From assembly GCA_046328225.1 (NCBI GenBank), contig JAXLWZ010000015.1, positions 1 through 64,000 of the forward strand: DNA of 64,000 nt, in the 5' to 3' direction. Positions 57,497 to 64,000 of the stretch are shown here, piece by piece. The DNA is from Amarobacillus sp046328225 (GTDB lineage: Bacteria; Chloroflexota; Dehalococcoidia; Tepidiformales; Tepidiformaceae). The notes beneath the pieces are model-generated. The model was not told where the DNA came from. It did no database searches and saw nothing but the letters and a program-made list of their open reading frames with translations. Positions within the stretch are counted from its first letter, which is position 1, and every line of letters begins with the position of its first letter. The position numbers were made by a program, and so were the translations under genes.

Positions 57497-58300
57497 CTAC
57501 CGGTTGTAGACGTAGGCGAGCCGCGCCTTCGTCGCCTCGTCGGCCAGCCGGTCGATGGCCTCGTTGTCGTAGAAGACACCGCCGGTGCAGGTGGCGGGCG
57601 TCTGCAGGGCGAGGAGGACGGCGGCCTCGATGTAGCCGTCCTTGGGCGGGATGGTCGGGTCGGGCTCGATGGGCGCGCCCCCCGGCCGGATGACGTGCAT
57701 GCCGGGCGTTTCGATGCGGCTGACGGGCTTGAGCGAATTCACGGCGATGCCCTGGTCGCGAAGCTCGTTCGCGAGCCCGATCGTGATCGCTTCCACCGCC
57801 CGCTTCGTGGCGCCGTAGTGTCCGCCATAGTCGGCGCGCGCGGCGACCGACGAGATGGTGATGATGTTGCCGCTCCGCTGCGCCTGCATCGTGGGAAGGA
57901 CCGCGCGGATGCAGTGGAAGGTGCCGTGCACGTTGATGCGCCACTCGAGGTCCCAGTGCTTCGGCTGGATGGTCGAAACGCCCCCGGGCGGTGAGATGCC
58001 GGCGTTCGTCATGAGGATGTCGATGCGGCCGTAGCGGTCCATCACCTTCGCCACCATGGCGTCGATGCTCGCCGGGTCGGCGACGTTGCAGACCACGGGA
58101 AAGCCCTCGCCACCGGCTTCGTCCACGAGCTTCGCGGTGGAATAGATGGTGCCCGGCAGGCGCGGGTCGGTTTCCTGCTCGGTGCGCGCGGCGACGGCGA
58201 CAATGGCGCCCTCGCGGCCATATTCGAGCGCGCAGTACTGCCCCAGCCCGCGGCTCGCGCCGGTAATGATGGCGACCTTACCGGAAAGCCTTCTCGCCAT
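57497..58300 (-). CDS. SDR family oxidoreductase
   Basis: 267 residues. The coenzyme-binding TGASRGLG lies at 13-20, then NVADPAS, MTNAGI, the catalytic Ser in TISSVAA and YGATK with the Tyr/Lys pair. A long extended segment near the C-terminus (IRPGGAPIEPDPTIPPKDGY) is unusual for typical short SDRs. An NAD(P)-dependent dehydrogenase of unknown substrate. The ATG at 58300 follows GGAGAATCG; it ends 2 nt from the epoxide hydrolase stop without a terminator. Confidence 0.92.
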   Translation of the reverse strand: MARRLSGKVAIITGASRGLGQYCALEYGREGAIVAVAARTEQETDPRLPGTIYSTAKLVDEAGGEGFPVVCNVADPASIDAMVAKVMDRYGRIDILMTNAGISPPGGVSTIQPKHWDLEWRINVHGTFHCIRAVLPTMQAQRSGNIITISSVAARADYGGHYGATKRAVEAITIGLANELRDQGIAVNSLKPVSRIETPGMHVIRPGGAPIEPDPTIPPKDGYIEAAVLLALQTPATCTGGVFYDNEAIDRLADEATKARLAYVYNR

Positions 58301-58390
58301 GATTCGATTCTCCGCACCCGGGATGCGGCGAACTATGCACGACCGCGGCCCCGCGGGGAAGCATGGTACGTGCCCGGCGAACGCGGTCTG

Positions 58391-58891
58391 TCAGGAAAGC
58401 TCGACCATGAGGCTGGAAGCGCCGGCGCCGGCCGTTTCGATGGACACCCGTGCCACGCCGGGGAGGCCCGAGAGGCGCTCCTGGAAGTCGAGCAGCGCAC
58501 CCATGTCGTTGCCGCCCACGCGCACGGAGACGCGGGATGCTACCGCCGTGGCGACGGGCTGCGGGACCGGCTCGAACGCCGCGGAGGTCACGCCATCGGC
58601 CAATGCGAGGCCGCGGAGTCCTTCGATGATGGCGTCGGCCTGGGTGCGCGCCGTGGTGTATTCGTCGAGCATGCGGCGAAGGGGCTCGCGCAGGGCGTCG
58701 GCGAGCGACGAACCGGTGCCGAGCGCGCTCACGCCGGCCGCCGTTTCGAGCCCGGAGAGGCGCGAAGCCAGGGAGTCGTATTCGAGCTGGAGCTGCTCGT
58801 ACCGGCGGCGCAGCTGGCGAAGGGCGGCCTCGGCGGAGGTCGCTTCGTGCAGCCTGCCCAGCAGCGACTCGCGGTCCTGCTCTTCCGGCAT
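58391..58891 (-). CDS. Coiled-coil protein with C-terminal beta-alpha-beta domain, unknown function
   Basis: 166 residues. The first half (LLGRLHEATSAEAALRQLRRRYEQLQLEYDSLASRLSGLE) is a likely coiled coil. The C-terminal 45 residues (VSVRVGGNDMGALLDFQERLSGLPGVARVSIETAG) look like the small beta-alpha-beta domain with 'F...L..LPGV..V.V' found at the C-termini of various signalling proteins. No enzymatic motif, no signal peptide. GGGGAGAACG precedes the ATG. Same strand as and upstream of the SDR gene, with a 90-nt gap. Confidence 0.65.
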   Translation of the reverse strand: MPEEQDRESLLGRLHEATSAEAALRQLRRRYEQLQLEYDSLASRLSGLETAAGVSALGTGSSLADALREPLRRMLDEYTTARTQADAIIEGLRGLALADGVTSAAFEPVPQPVATAVASRVSVRVGGNDMGALLDFQERLSGLPGVARVSIETAGAGASSLMVELS

Positions 58892-59125
58892 CGTTCTCCC
58901 CGTTCCGCCGTTGCGGTTACATCACGGGTTTTCGTCGTCACCGGGCGGTCACTGAACCCCAACGTGGCGATAATCCGGGTTTCCCCATGGAAGCCGCCGA
59001 AATCGCGGGGCGAACCGCGCCCGTGCGACACGCGCGACAGGCGATTTCTCGCACGCGCGCGATTGAGATGCGATGGGTTCCCTGCGACACTGGCAGGAAA
59101 CGCCCCCGTGTCCCTGGAGGTTCAC

Positions 59126-59995
59126 TTGCCCCGTATCCTCGTCCCCCTCGATGAGTCCGACCTCGCCGAAAGCGCCCTGCCATGGGCGGCCGAACTCGCC
59201 CGGGTGCTGGGCCTTTCGCTGCACCTGGCCGCCGTCTACGACTACGACGAGGAGGGCTGGCACAAGGCCGGCATCGACACCAGCGGCGGGCCATCGAACA
59301 TCGCCTCGGCGCTCGAAGGCTACCTGGAGAAGGCCGCCGCGCGGCCGCCGTTCTCCGGCATCGCGCACACGTCCGAAGTACGCATGGGCAACGTCGCCGA
59401 GCAGCTGAACGACCTCGCGACGCAGGACGACACGCGCTTCATCGTGCTCGCGTCGCAGGGCGAAGGCGGCATCGCGCGGTTCCGGCGCGGCAGCGTCGCC
59501 GATGCGCTCGTGCGCGACGGCGCCACGCCCGTGCTCATCGTCCGCGGCGACCGCACGGCCGCCATCCGGCGCGTCCTCGTGACGCTCGACGGCTCCGAGA
59601 TCTCCGAGGTCGCGCTCGCGCCGGCGCGCGAAATCGCCGACGCCGCGGGCGCCGAAGTGCACCTCATGCGCGTCATCAACCCCGTCGTCGATAGCGGCTG
59701 GACGGGTGTTGGCCCGGCGCCCGATATGGGGCTCATCACCGAACAGCTGACCGAGTCCGCGATCGCCTACCTGCAGGGGAAGGCGCGCGCGGGCGAACGT
59801 GCCGATGTGCTCTTCGGCCGGCCCCTGGATGCGATCCTCCAGTACGCGGAGGAGCACGACTGCGACTTCATCGTCATGGGCAGCCACGGGCGCGGCGGCA
59901 TCATCCGCCTCGCGCTCGGCAGCACCACCGACGCCGTGATGCGCGCCAGCGACCGCCCTGTGCTGGTCATTCCGCATCGCGCCGTCGAGGCCTGA
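59126..59995 (+). CDS. Universal stress protein with two UspA domains
   Basis: 289 residues from the TTG at 59126 (PRILVPLDESDLAESALPWAAELARVLG). Domain 1 ends ASQGEGGIARFRRGSVADAL and domain 2 (RRVLVTLDGSEISEVALAPAREIADAAG) ends GSHGRGGIIRLALGSTTDAVM. Both carry the G-2x-G-9x-G(S/T) ATP-binding signature. Tandem UspA proteins respond to stress or stasis by ATP-dependent mechanisms. The TTG start is preferred because GGAGG lies 5 nt upstream, whereas the in-frame GTG at 59108 has no such site. A terminator follows 8 nt after the stop. Confidence 0.93.
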   Translation: MPRILVPLDESDLAESALPWAAELARVLGLSLHLAAVYDYDEEGWHKAGIDTSGGPSNIASALEGYLEKAAARPPFSGIAHTSEVRMGNVAEQLNDLATQDDTRFIVLASQGEGGIARFRRGSVADALVRDGATPVLIVRGDRTAAIRRVLVTLDGSEISEVALAPAREIADAAGAEVHLMRVINPVVDSGWTGVGPAPDMGLITEQLTESAIAYLQGKARAGERADVLFGRPLDAILQYAEEHDCDFIVMGSHGRGGIIRLALGSTTDAVMRASDRPVLVIPHRAVEA

Positions 59996-60003
59996 ATCCC
60001 CGG

Positions 60004-60029
60004 CCGCGCGAACTCCCCGGTTCGCGCGG
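60004..60029 (+). terminator. Intrinsic terminator after the universal stress protein
   Basis: CCGCGCGAAC pairs with GTTCGCGCGG (10 bp) around TCCCCG, 8 nt after the stop. Confidence 0.75.
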
Positions 60030-60079
60030 CTTCGACCCCCACCGGCCACGCCCGGCCAACCCGCTGGAGGCTGCACGCC

Positions 60080-60913
60080 ATGGCAGCTGAATCGTCACTC
60101 CCGCGAACCCTCGCGCTCGCCCGCGTGCGCGCCATCTGCATGGCCATGCCCGGGGCCGTGGAGAAGGAGGCATGGGGGCAGCCCACCTGGCGCGCCGGCG
60201 AGAAAGGCAAGATGTTCGCCCAGCCGACGCACCTCGCGCGCGCCATCACCGTCCCCTCGGACGCAACCGAGCAGGCAGTCCTCGTCGAGACCGACCCCGA
60301 GCGCTTCTTCATCCCGCCGTATTCGGGCGCGAACGGCTGGGTCGGGCTGCACCTCGACGAGGAGACGGACTGGGAGCAGGCAGCGGCGCTGCTCGTCGCC
60401 GCCTACCGCCGTGTGGCTCCGCGAAAGATGGCGCTGCTCGCCGAAAGCCCGTCCTTCGAGCCGGCGGCACTGGCAGCCCACGCCCTCGCGACCGCGACCG
60501 TCGACGCGGCCGGCGAGGCCCGCATCGAAGAACTCGCGGCCAGCGCATCACAGGCGTTCGCGGAGCTGGGACGGCTCTGCCTGCCGCTGCCGGGGGTGGA
60601 AGCGCGACCGGGCCACCATGGGTCGTTCGCCGTCGCGGGGAAGAACTTCGTGTACGTCCTCAATGACCACCACGGCGACGACATGATCTCCGTGCAGGCG
60701 AAGGTGCCGCCCGGCGTGCAGGAGATCCTCGTGAGCGCCGACCCCGCGCGCTTCTCCATCCCGCCATATATGGGAAAAGCCGGGTGGGTGGCCGTTCGCG
60801 TCGACCGCGGCTATGTCGACTGGGAAGAGATCGGCGGCCTCGTGCTCGATAGCTACCGGCTGGTGGCGCCGCGGAAACTGGTTCAGCAGGCGAACCTGCC
60901 CCCGCGTGCCTGA
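60080..60913 (+). CDS. Tandem MmcQ/YjbR-family protein
   Basis: 277 residues built of two MmcQ/YjbR domains, each normally a protein of about 115 residues. Half 1 has ICMAMPGAVEKEAWGQPTWRAGEKGKMFAQ and VLVETDPERFFIPPYSGANGWVGLHLD. Half 2 has LCLPLPGVEARPGHHGSFAVAGKNFVYVLNDH and ILVSADPARFSIPPYMGKAGWVAVRVDRG, and both end in SYRLVAPRK/AYRRVAPRK. The family has a CyaY/phage RstB-like fold and is thought to bind DNA or act as an adaptor; its function is not established. GGAGG precedes the ATG. Confidence 0.85.
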   Translation: MAAESSLPRTLALARVRAICMAMPGAVEKEAWGQPTWRAGEKGKMFAQPTHLARAITVPSDATEQAVLVETDPERFFIPPYSGANGWVGLHLDEETDWEQAAALLVAAYRRVAPRKMALLAESPSFEPAALAAHALATATVDAAGEARIEELAASASQAFAELGRLCLPLPGVEARPGHHGSFAVAGKNFVYVLNDHHGDDMISVQAKVPPGVQEILVSADPARFSIPPYMGKAGWVAVRVDRGYVDWEEIGGLVLDSYRLVAPRKLVQQANLPPRA

Positions 60914-60929
60914 GACGCGCGGTCGCGCC

Positions 60930-60950
60930 TATACTTCGTCGATTACGAAG
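60930..60950 (+). promoter_or_regulatory. Promoter and palindromic operator upstream of methylmalonyl-CoA mutase
   Basis: TATACT at 60930-60935 runs into the inverted repeat CTTCGT-CGATT-ACGAAG (60934-60950). A dimeric repressor bound there would cover the expected transcription start, 41 nt before the ATG. Confidence 0.55.
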
Positions 60951-60990
60951 GAACGCCGCGCCGCCGCGTGTGCCTGAGGGGGAGTGCCGG

Positions 60991-62640
60991 ATGTCGAACA
61001 GCAAGGCCGAATGGCTGCAGGGAACGTATGGCAAGGCCATCGAGCGCGCGAAGGAGCGCCAGAAGGTCTTCGAAACGACCGGCAAGATGCCTATCGAGCC
61101 CGTCTACGCACCCGAGGACCTGCGCGACTTCGACGCCGTCCGGGACCTCGGCTTCCCCGGCGAATACCCCTTCACGCGCGGCATCCAGCCCACGATGTAC
61201 CGCGGCCGCTTCTGGACGATGCGCCAGTACGCCGGCTTCGGCACGGCCGAGGAATCGAACCAGCGTTACCGCTACCTGCTCTCGGCGGGCCAGACCGGCC
61301 TCTCCGTGGCCTTCGACCTTCCCACGCAGATTGGCTACGACTCCGACGACCCGATGGCCGCGGGCGAAGTGGGCAAGGTGGGCGTCGCCATCGACTCGAT
61401 CGAGGACATGCTGACGCTCTTCAGCGAGATCCCGCTGGACAAGGTCACAACCTCGATGACGATTAATGCCACCGCCGGCGTGCTGCTCGCGCTTTATGTC
61501 GCGGTGGGCAAGCAGCAGGGCGTGGCCACGAACAAGCTCGGCGGCACGATCCAGAACGACATTCTGAAGGAGTACATCACCCGCGGGACGTACATCTACC
61601 CGCCGAAGCCTTCGATGCGGCTGATCACGGACACTTTCAAGTACTGCCAGGACAACGTCCCGGACTGGAACACCATCTCCATCTCCGGCTACCACATCCG
61701 CGAAGCGGGGAGCACGGCCGCGCAGGAGATCGCGTTCACGCTCGCCGACGGTATCGAGTACGTGAACGCGGCCCTCAGCGCCGGTCAGGACATCGATGAC
61801 TTCGCCGGCCGCCTGAGCTTCTTCTTCGCCTGCCACAACAACTTCCTGGAGGAAGTGGCGAAGTTCCGGGCGGCGCGCCGCCTCTGGGCGAAGATCATGA
61901 AGGACCGCTTCAACGCGAAGAGCACGCGTTCGCAGATGCTCCGCTTCCACACGCAGACTGGCGGCGCCACCCTCACGGCGCAGCAGCCCGAGAACAACAT
62001 CGTCCGCACGACCGTGCAGGCGCTCGCGGCGGTGCTCGGCGGCACGCAGTCGCTCCACACCAACTCCATGGACGAAGCGCTCGGCCTGCCGACGGAGAAG
62101 GCGGTGCAGATCGCGCTCCGCACGCAGCAGATCATCGCCTACGAGAACGGCGTGGGTGACGTCGCCGATGCGCTGGGCGGCAGCTATCTCATCGAGGACC
62201 TCACGAACCGGCTCGAGGCCGAGGCGGTCGAGTACCTCAAGACGATCGACGCCATGGGGGGCGCGCTCGCCGCTCTCGAGCAGGGCTTCCAGCAGCGCGA
62301 AATCCAGGAATCGGCCTATCGCTACCAGCGCCAGATCGAGGACAAGGAGCGCGTCATCGTCGGCGTGAACGACTTCAAGACGCCGGAGGAGCGCGTCGAG
62401 ACGCTGAAGCTCGACCCGACGATCGGCCAGCGCCAGGCGGAGAAGCTTCGCGCCCTGCGTGCGAACCGCGACGGTGCGAAGGCCGAGGCCCTGCTCGCGC
62501 GCCTCGAAACGGCGGCCCGGGGCAACGACAACCTCATCCCGCTCTTCGTCGATTGCGTGGAAGCCCGGGTCACGCTCGGCGAGATCAGCCATCGCCTGCG
62601 CACGGTCTGGGGCGAGTATCAGCCCCAGGTGGTCATCTAA
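60991..62640 (+). CDS. Methylmalonyl-CoA mutase, large (substrate-binding) subunit
   Basis: 549 residues, the TIM-barrel part of the enzyme that interconverts (R)-methylmalonyl-CoA and succinyl-CoA with adenosylcobalamin. Landmarks: FPGEYPFTRGIQPTMYRGRFWTMRQYAGFG, SVAFDLPTQIGYDSDD, GKVGVAIDSIEDM, GTIQNDILKEYITRGTYIYPPKPSMRL, ISGYHIREAGSTAAQEIAF and NNIVRTTVQALAAVLGGTQSLHTNSMDEALGLPTEKA. The B12-binding domain is absent, so a separate small subunit is required; it is not in the window. The ATG at 60991 follows AGGGGGAG. Followed by the DinB-like, epimerase and VOC genes, consistent with a propionyl-CoA operon. Confidence 0.96.
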   Translation: MSNSKAEWLQGTYGKAIERAKERQKVFETTGKMPIEPVYAPEDLRDFDAVRDLGFPGEYPFTRGIQPTMYRGRFWTMRQYAGFGTAEESNQRYRYLLSAGQTGLSVAFDLPTQIGYDSDDPMAAGEVGKVGVAIDSIEDMLTLFSEIPLDKVTTSMTINATAGVLLALYVAVGKQQGVATNKLGGTIQNDILKEYITRGTYIYPPKPSMRLITDTFKYCQDNVPDWNTISISGYHIREAGSTAAQEIAFTLADGIEYVNAALSAGQDIDDFAGRLSFFFACHNNFLEEVAKFRAARRLWAKIMKDRFNAKSTRSQMLRFHTQTGGATLTAQQPENNIVRTTVQALAAVLGGTQSLHTNSMDEALGLPTEKAVQIALRTQQIIAYENGVGDVADALGGSYLIEDLTNRLEAEAVEYLKTIDAMGGALAALEQGFQQREIQESAYRYQRQIEDKERVIVGVNDFKTPEERVETLKLDPTIGQRQAEKLRALRANRDGAKAEALLARLETAARGNDNLIPLFVDCVEARVTLGEISHRLRTVWGEYQPQVVI

Positions 62641-62650
62641 GGAGGTCTCC

Positions 62651-63184
62651 GTGGACGACGACGCCCGCGCCTTCGCCGACGAACGCCGGCGGCTGCTGCA
62701 TGACCTCGAGGTCGAGCGCAACCAGCTCATTCGCAACATCGAAACGTGCCGCATTCGCGACATCGATCGGCCGTTCAGCGGCGAATGGTCGTTGCGGGAC
62801 ATCGTGGGCCACATCTCCTCGTGGGAGGCGGAGGTGGTCACGGCCTTCCGCGACATCCGCGAGGGCCGCCGCCCCGCGCTGTACGACTTCAACAACGAGA
62901 AGCTCGATGAATGGAATCGCGACCACGTCGAGCGCAAGCGCGACCTCGACTTCAGCAGCGTGATGCACCAGCTCACCGGCGGACGCCACCGCCTGCTGGA
63001 GGAGATCGAGCTCGTCTCCGACTACGACCTCACGCACGAAGGGTCGCGCCGATCGCTGCTCGTGCTCTCCGTCATCGACCACGACCGCGAACACTGGCAC
63101 GACATCGCGGCGCGGCTCGCGGGCATGGCCGGCGCTCGCCACGAAGGCCCGGCATCCGTGGCCGAGGACGCCCGCCCCGCCTGA
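62651..63184 (+). CDS. DinB-like/ClbS-type four-helix protein
   Basis: 177 residues from the GTG at 62651, preceded by GGAGG immediately after the mutase stop, so co-translated with it. The pattern RPFSGEWSLRDIVGHISSWEAEVVTAFRDI and VIDHDREHWHDIAAR is the metal-binding three-histidine layout of the DinB/YfiT superfamily (His in VGHISSW; His in DHDREHWHD). Related enzymes use mycothiol or bacillithiol, or hydrolyse cyclopropanes (ClbS). Why it sits in a methylmalonyl-CoA operon is unclear. Confidence 0.82.
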   Translation: MDDDARAFADERRRLLHDLEVERNQLIRNIETCRIRDIDRPFSGEWSLRDIVGHISSWEAEVVTAFRDIREGRRPALYDFNNEKLDEWNRDHVERKRDLDFSSVMHQLTGGRHRLLEEIELVSDYDLTHEGSRRSLLVLSVIDHDREHWHDIAARLAGMAGARHEGPASVAEDARPA

Positions 63185-63235
63185 TTCACCCAGACCACCC
63201 CGGCCCCGCGTGGCCGTCAGCGAAAGGACAGCCCG

Positions 63236-63649
63236 ATGATCAAGAAGGTCCACCACGTCGGAGTCGTCGTGAAGAGCGCCGATGAAGCCCTGAAGTTCTA
63301 CCGCGACGCCCTCGGCCTCGAAGTCACCGCCGACCGCGTGATCGAGGACCAGGGTGTCCGCGGCGTGCTGCTCAAGATCGGCAACTCCGAGATCGAGCTG
63401 CTCGAGCCCACGCGCAACGACACCGGCGTCGCGAAGTTCCTCGAATCGCGCGGCGAAGGGATGCACCACCTCTGCTTCGAATCGGATGACGTGGCCGCGG
63501 AGCTCGACGGCGCGAAGGCGAAGGGCATCACGCTCATCGATGAGAAGCCGCGCCCGGGGCTGGCCGGCATGATTGGCTTCTGCCACCCGAAGTCGAACCA
63601 TGGCGTGCTGGTCGAGTTCGCGACCCCGATCGAAGGCGAACACCACTGA
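63236..63649 (+). CDS. mce: Methylmalonyl-CoA epimerase
   Basis: 137 residues, a vicinal-oxygen-chelate (VOC) enzyme. Metal ligands visible: the N-terminal His of VHHVGVVVKSADEALKFYRD, GMHHLCFESDD, and the Glu of VLVEFATP. It epimerises (S)- to (R)-methylmalonyl-CoA, feeding the mutase upstream. Gene order mutase - DinB-like - epimerase supports the assignment. AAAGGA lies 7 nt before the ATG. Its stop overlaps the start of the next gene (TGATG). Confidence 0.94.
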   Translation: MIKKVHHVGVVVKSADEALKFYRDALGLEVTADRVIEDQGVRGVLLKIGNSEIELLEPTRNDTGVAKFLESRGEGMHHLCFESDDVAAELDGAKAKGITLIDEKPRPGLAGMIGFCHPKSNHGVLVEFATPIEGEHH

Positions 63650-64000
63650 TGGGCGCGAATGCAACAAACATCGACCACATCGTCATCGCCTCGAACGACA
63701 GCGCTGCCACCGCGCAGCTGTTCAGCGACCACTTCGGCTTCCCCATCAAGCGGACGATGTCGCGCCCGGGAACGCGTGCGCACCTTGAGTTCGCCAAGCT
63801 GGACGAAGTGGTGCTCGAATTCGCGGGGCCGGGCGACGTGCAGCCATACGACGAAGTGAAGGGCCGCATCGGCGGCATCGTGCTCGCCGTGCCGGATATC
63901 GACGCTGCCGTCGCCGCCATCCGCGCGAAGGGCTATGAATGCGGCGAGCCGCACCCGGCGATTCAGCCCGGCGCGAAGATCGCGACGGTGAAGAGCGGCA
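63649..64000 (+). CDS. VOC family protein (truncated by window edge)
   Basis: The first 117 residues are visible, starting MGANATNIDHIVIASNDSAATAQLFSDHFGFPIKR, then a VOC-type beta-alpha-beta-beta-beta unit with HLEFAKLDEVVLEFAGPG and the second unit GGIVLAVPDIDAAVAAIRAKGYECGEPHPAIQPGAKIATV. Glyoxalase-like fold, probably metal-dependent. The ATG overlaps the epimerase stop (TGATG), hence co-translated. The function is open: it could be a second VOC enzyme of the same pathway. No stop in the window. Confidence 0.85.
   Translation, partial: MGANATNIDHIVIASNDSAATAQLFSDHFGFPIKRTMSRPGTRAHLEFAKLDEVVLEFAGPGDVQPYDEVKGRIGGIVLAVPDIDAAVAAIRAKGYECGEPHPAIQPGAKIATVKSG

Overview
The window is GC-rich, densely coded bacterial chromosome with genes on both strands, four isolated tRNA genes and no prophage, integrase, transposase or CRISPR. 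The gene mix suggests an aerobic member of the Chloroflexota, possibly a Dehalococcoidia/Tepidiforma-like lineage. Pointers are Thr/Pro-rich 'TPTAT' linkers in exported proteins, an F420-type luciferase-like oxidoreductase, many CaiB-type CoA-transferases, a methylmalonyl-CoA module and start codons lying 6-8 nt after a TANNNT box. This placement is inference; no rRNA or marker comparison was possible.

1-15 kb: 3' end of polyphosphate kinase, argD, a chemoreceptor, an SdpI-like membrane protein, a CoA-transferase plus crotonase pair, a PAS-rich hybrid histidine kinase with a LuxR-type response regulator, an M20 deacylase, an LLM oxidoreductase and a metallo-beta-lactamase-fold hydrolase. 15-21 kb: two large exported proteins, a zinc metalloprotease with six Big-like repeats and an RCC1-repeat protein. 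21-33 kb: tRNA-Val, small helix-hairpin-helix and helical proteins, an alcohol dehydrogenase, three CaiB-type CoA-transferases and a second atypical crotonase, tRNA-Gly, a transmembrane Ser/Thr kinase, an IscU/NifU-like scaffold, a small HTH protein and a THUMP-like methyltransferase.

33-48 kb: a HAD phosphatase, a tiny Cys-rich protein, then pheS and pheT split by a four-helix-bundle (S23/IVS-type) gene that sits between near-identical copies of a ribosome-binding site and start codon, rpsU, an SOS-boxed dinB, two acyl-CoA dehydrogenases, an MFS exporter with a palindromic operator, a three-gene iron/B12-type ABC importer and a flippase. 48-56 kb: tRNA-Arg and a second exported-protein cluster (a near-copy of the RCC1 protein, a lamin-tail protein and a kelch/LecA-like protein with its own tandem repeats), then tRNA-Phe. 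56-64 kb: epoxide hydrolase, SDR, a tandem universal stress protein, a duplicated MmcQ protein, methylmalonyl-CoA mutase large subunit, a DinB-like protein, methylmalonyl-CoA epimerase and a truncated VOC protein.

The metabolic genes fit acyl-CoA and propionyl-CoA breakdown. The exported proteins look like envelope or cell-surface products built from shared modules. The main candidates for something undescribed are the S23-type insertion within pheST, the shared C-terminal module of the exported proteins, the two pairings of CoA-transferase with a crotonase lacking both catalytic glutamates, and the leaderless promoter architecture.
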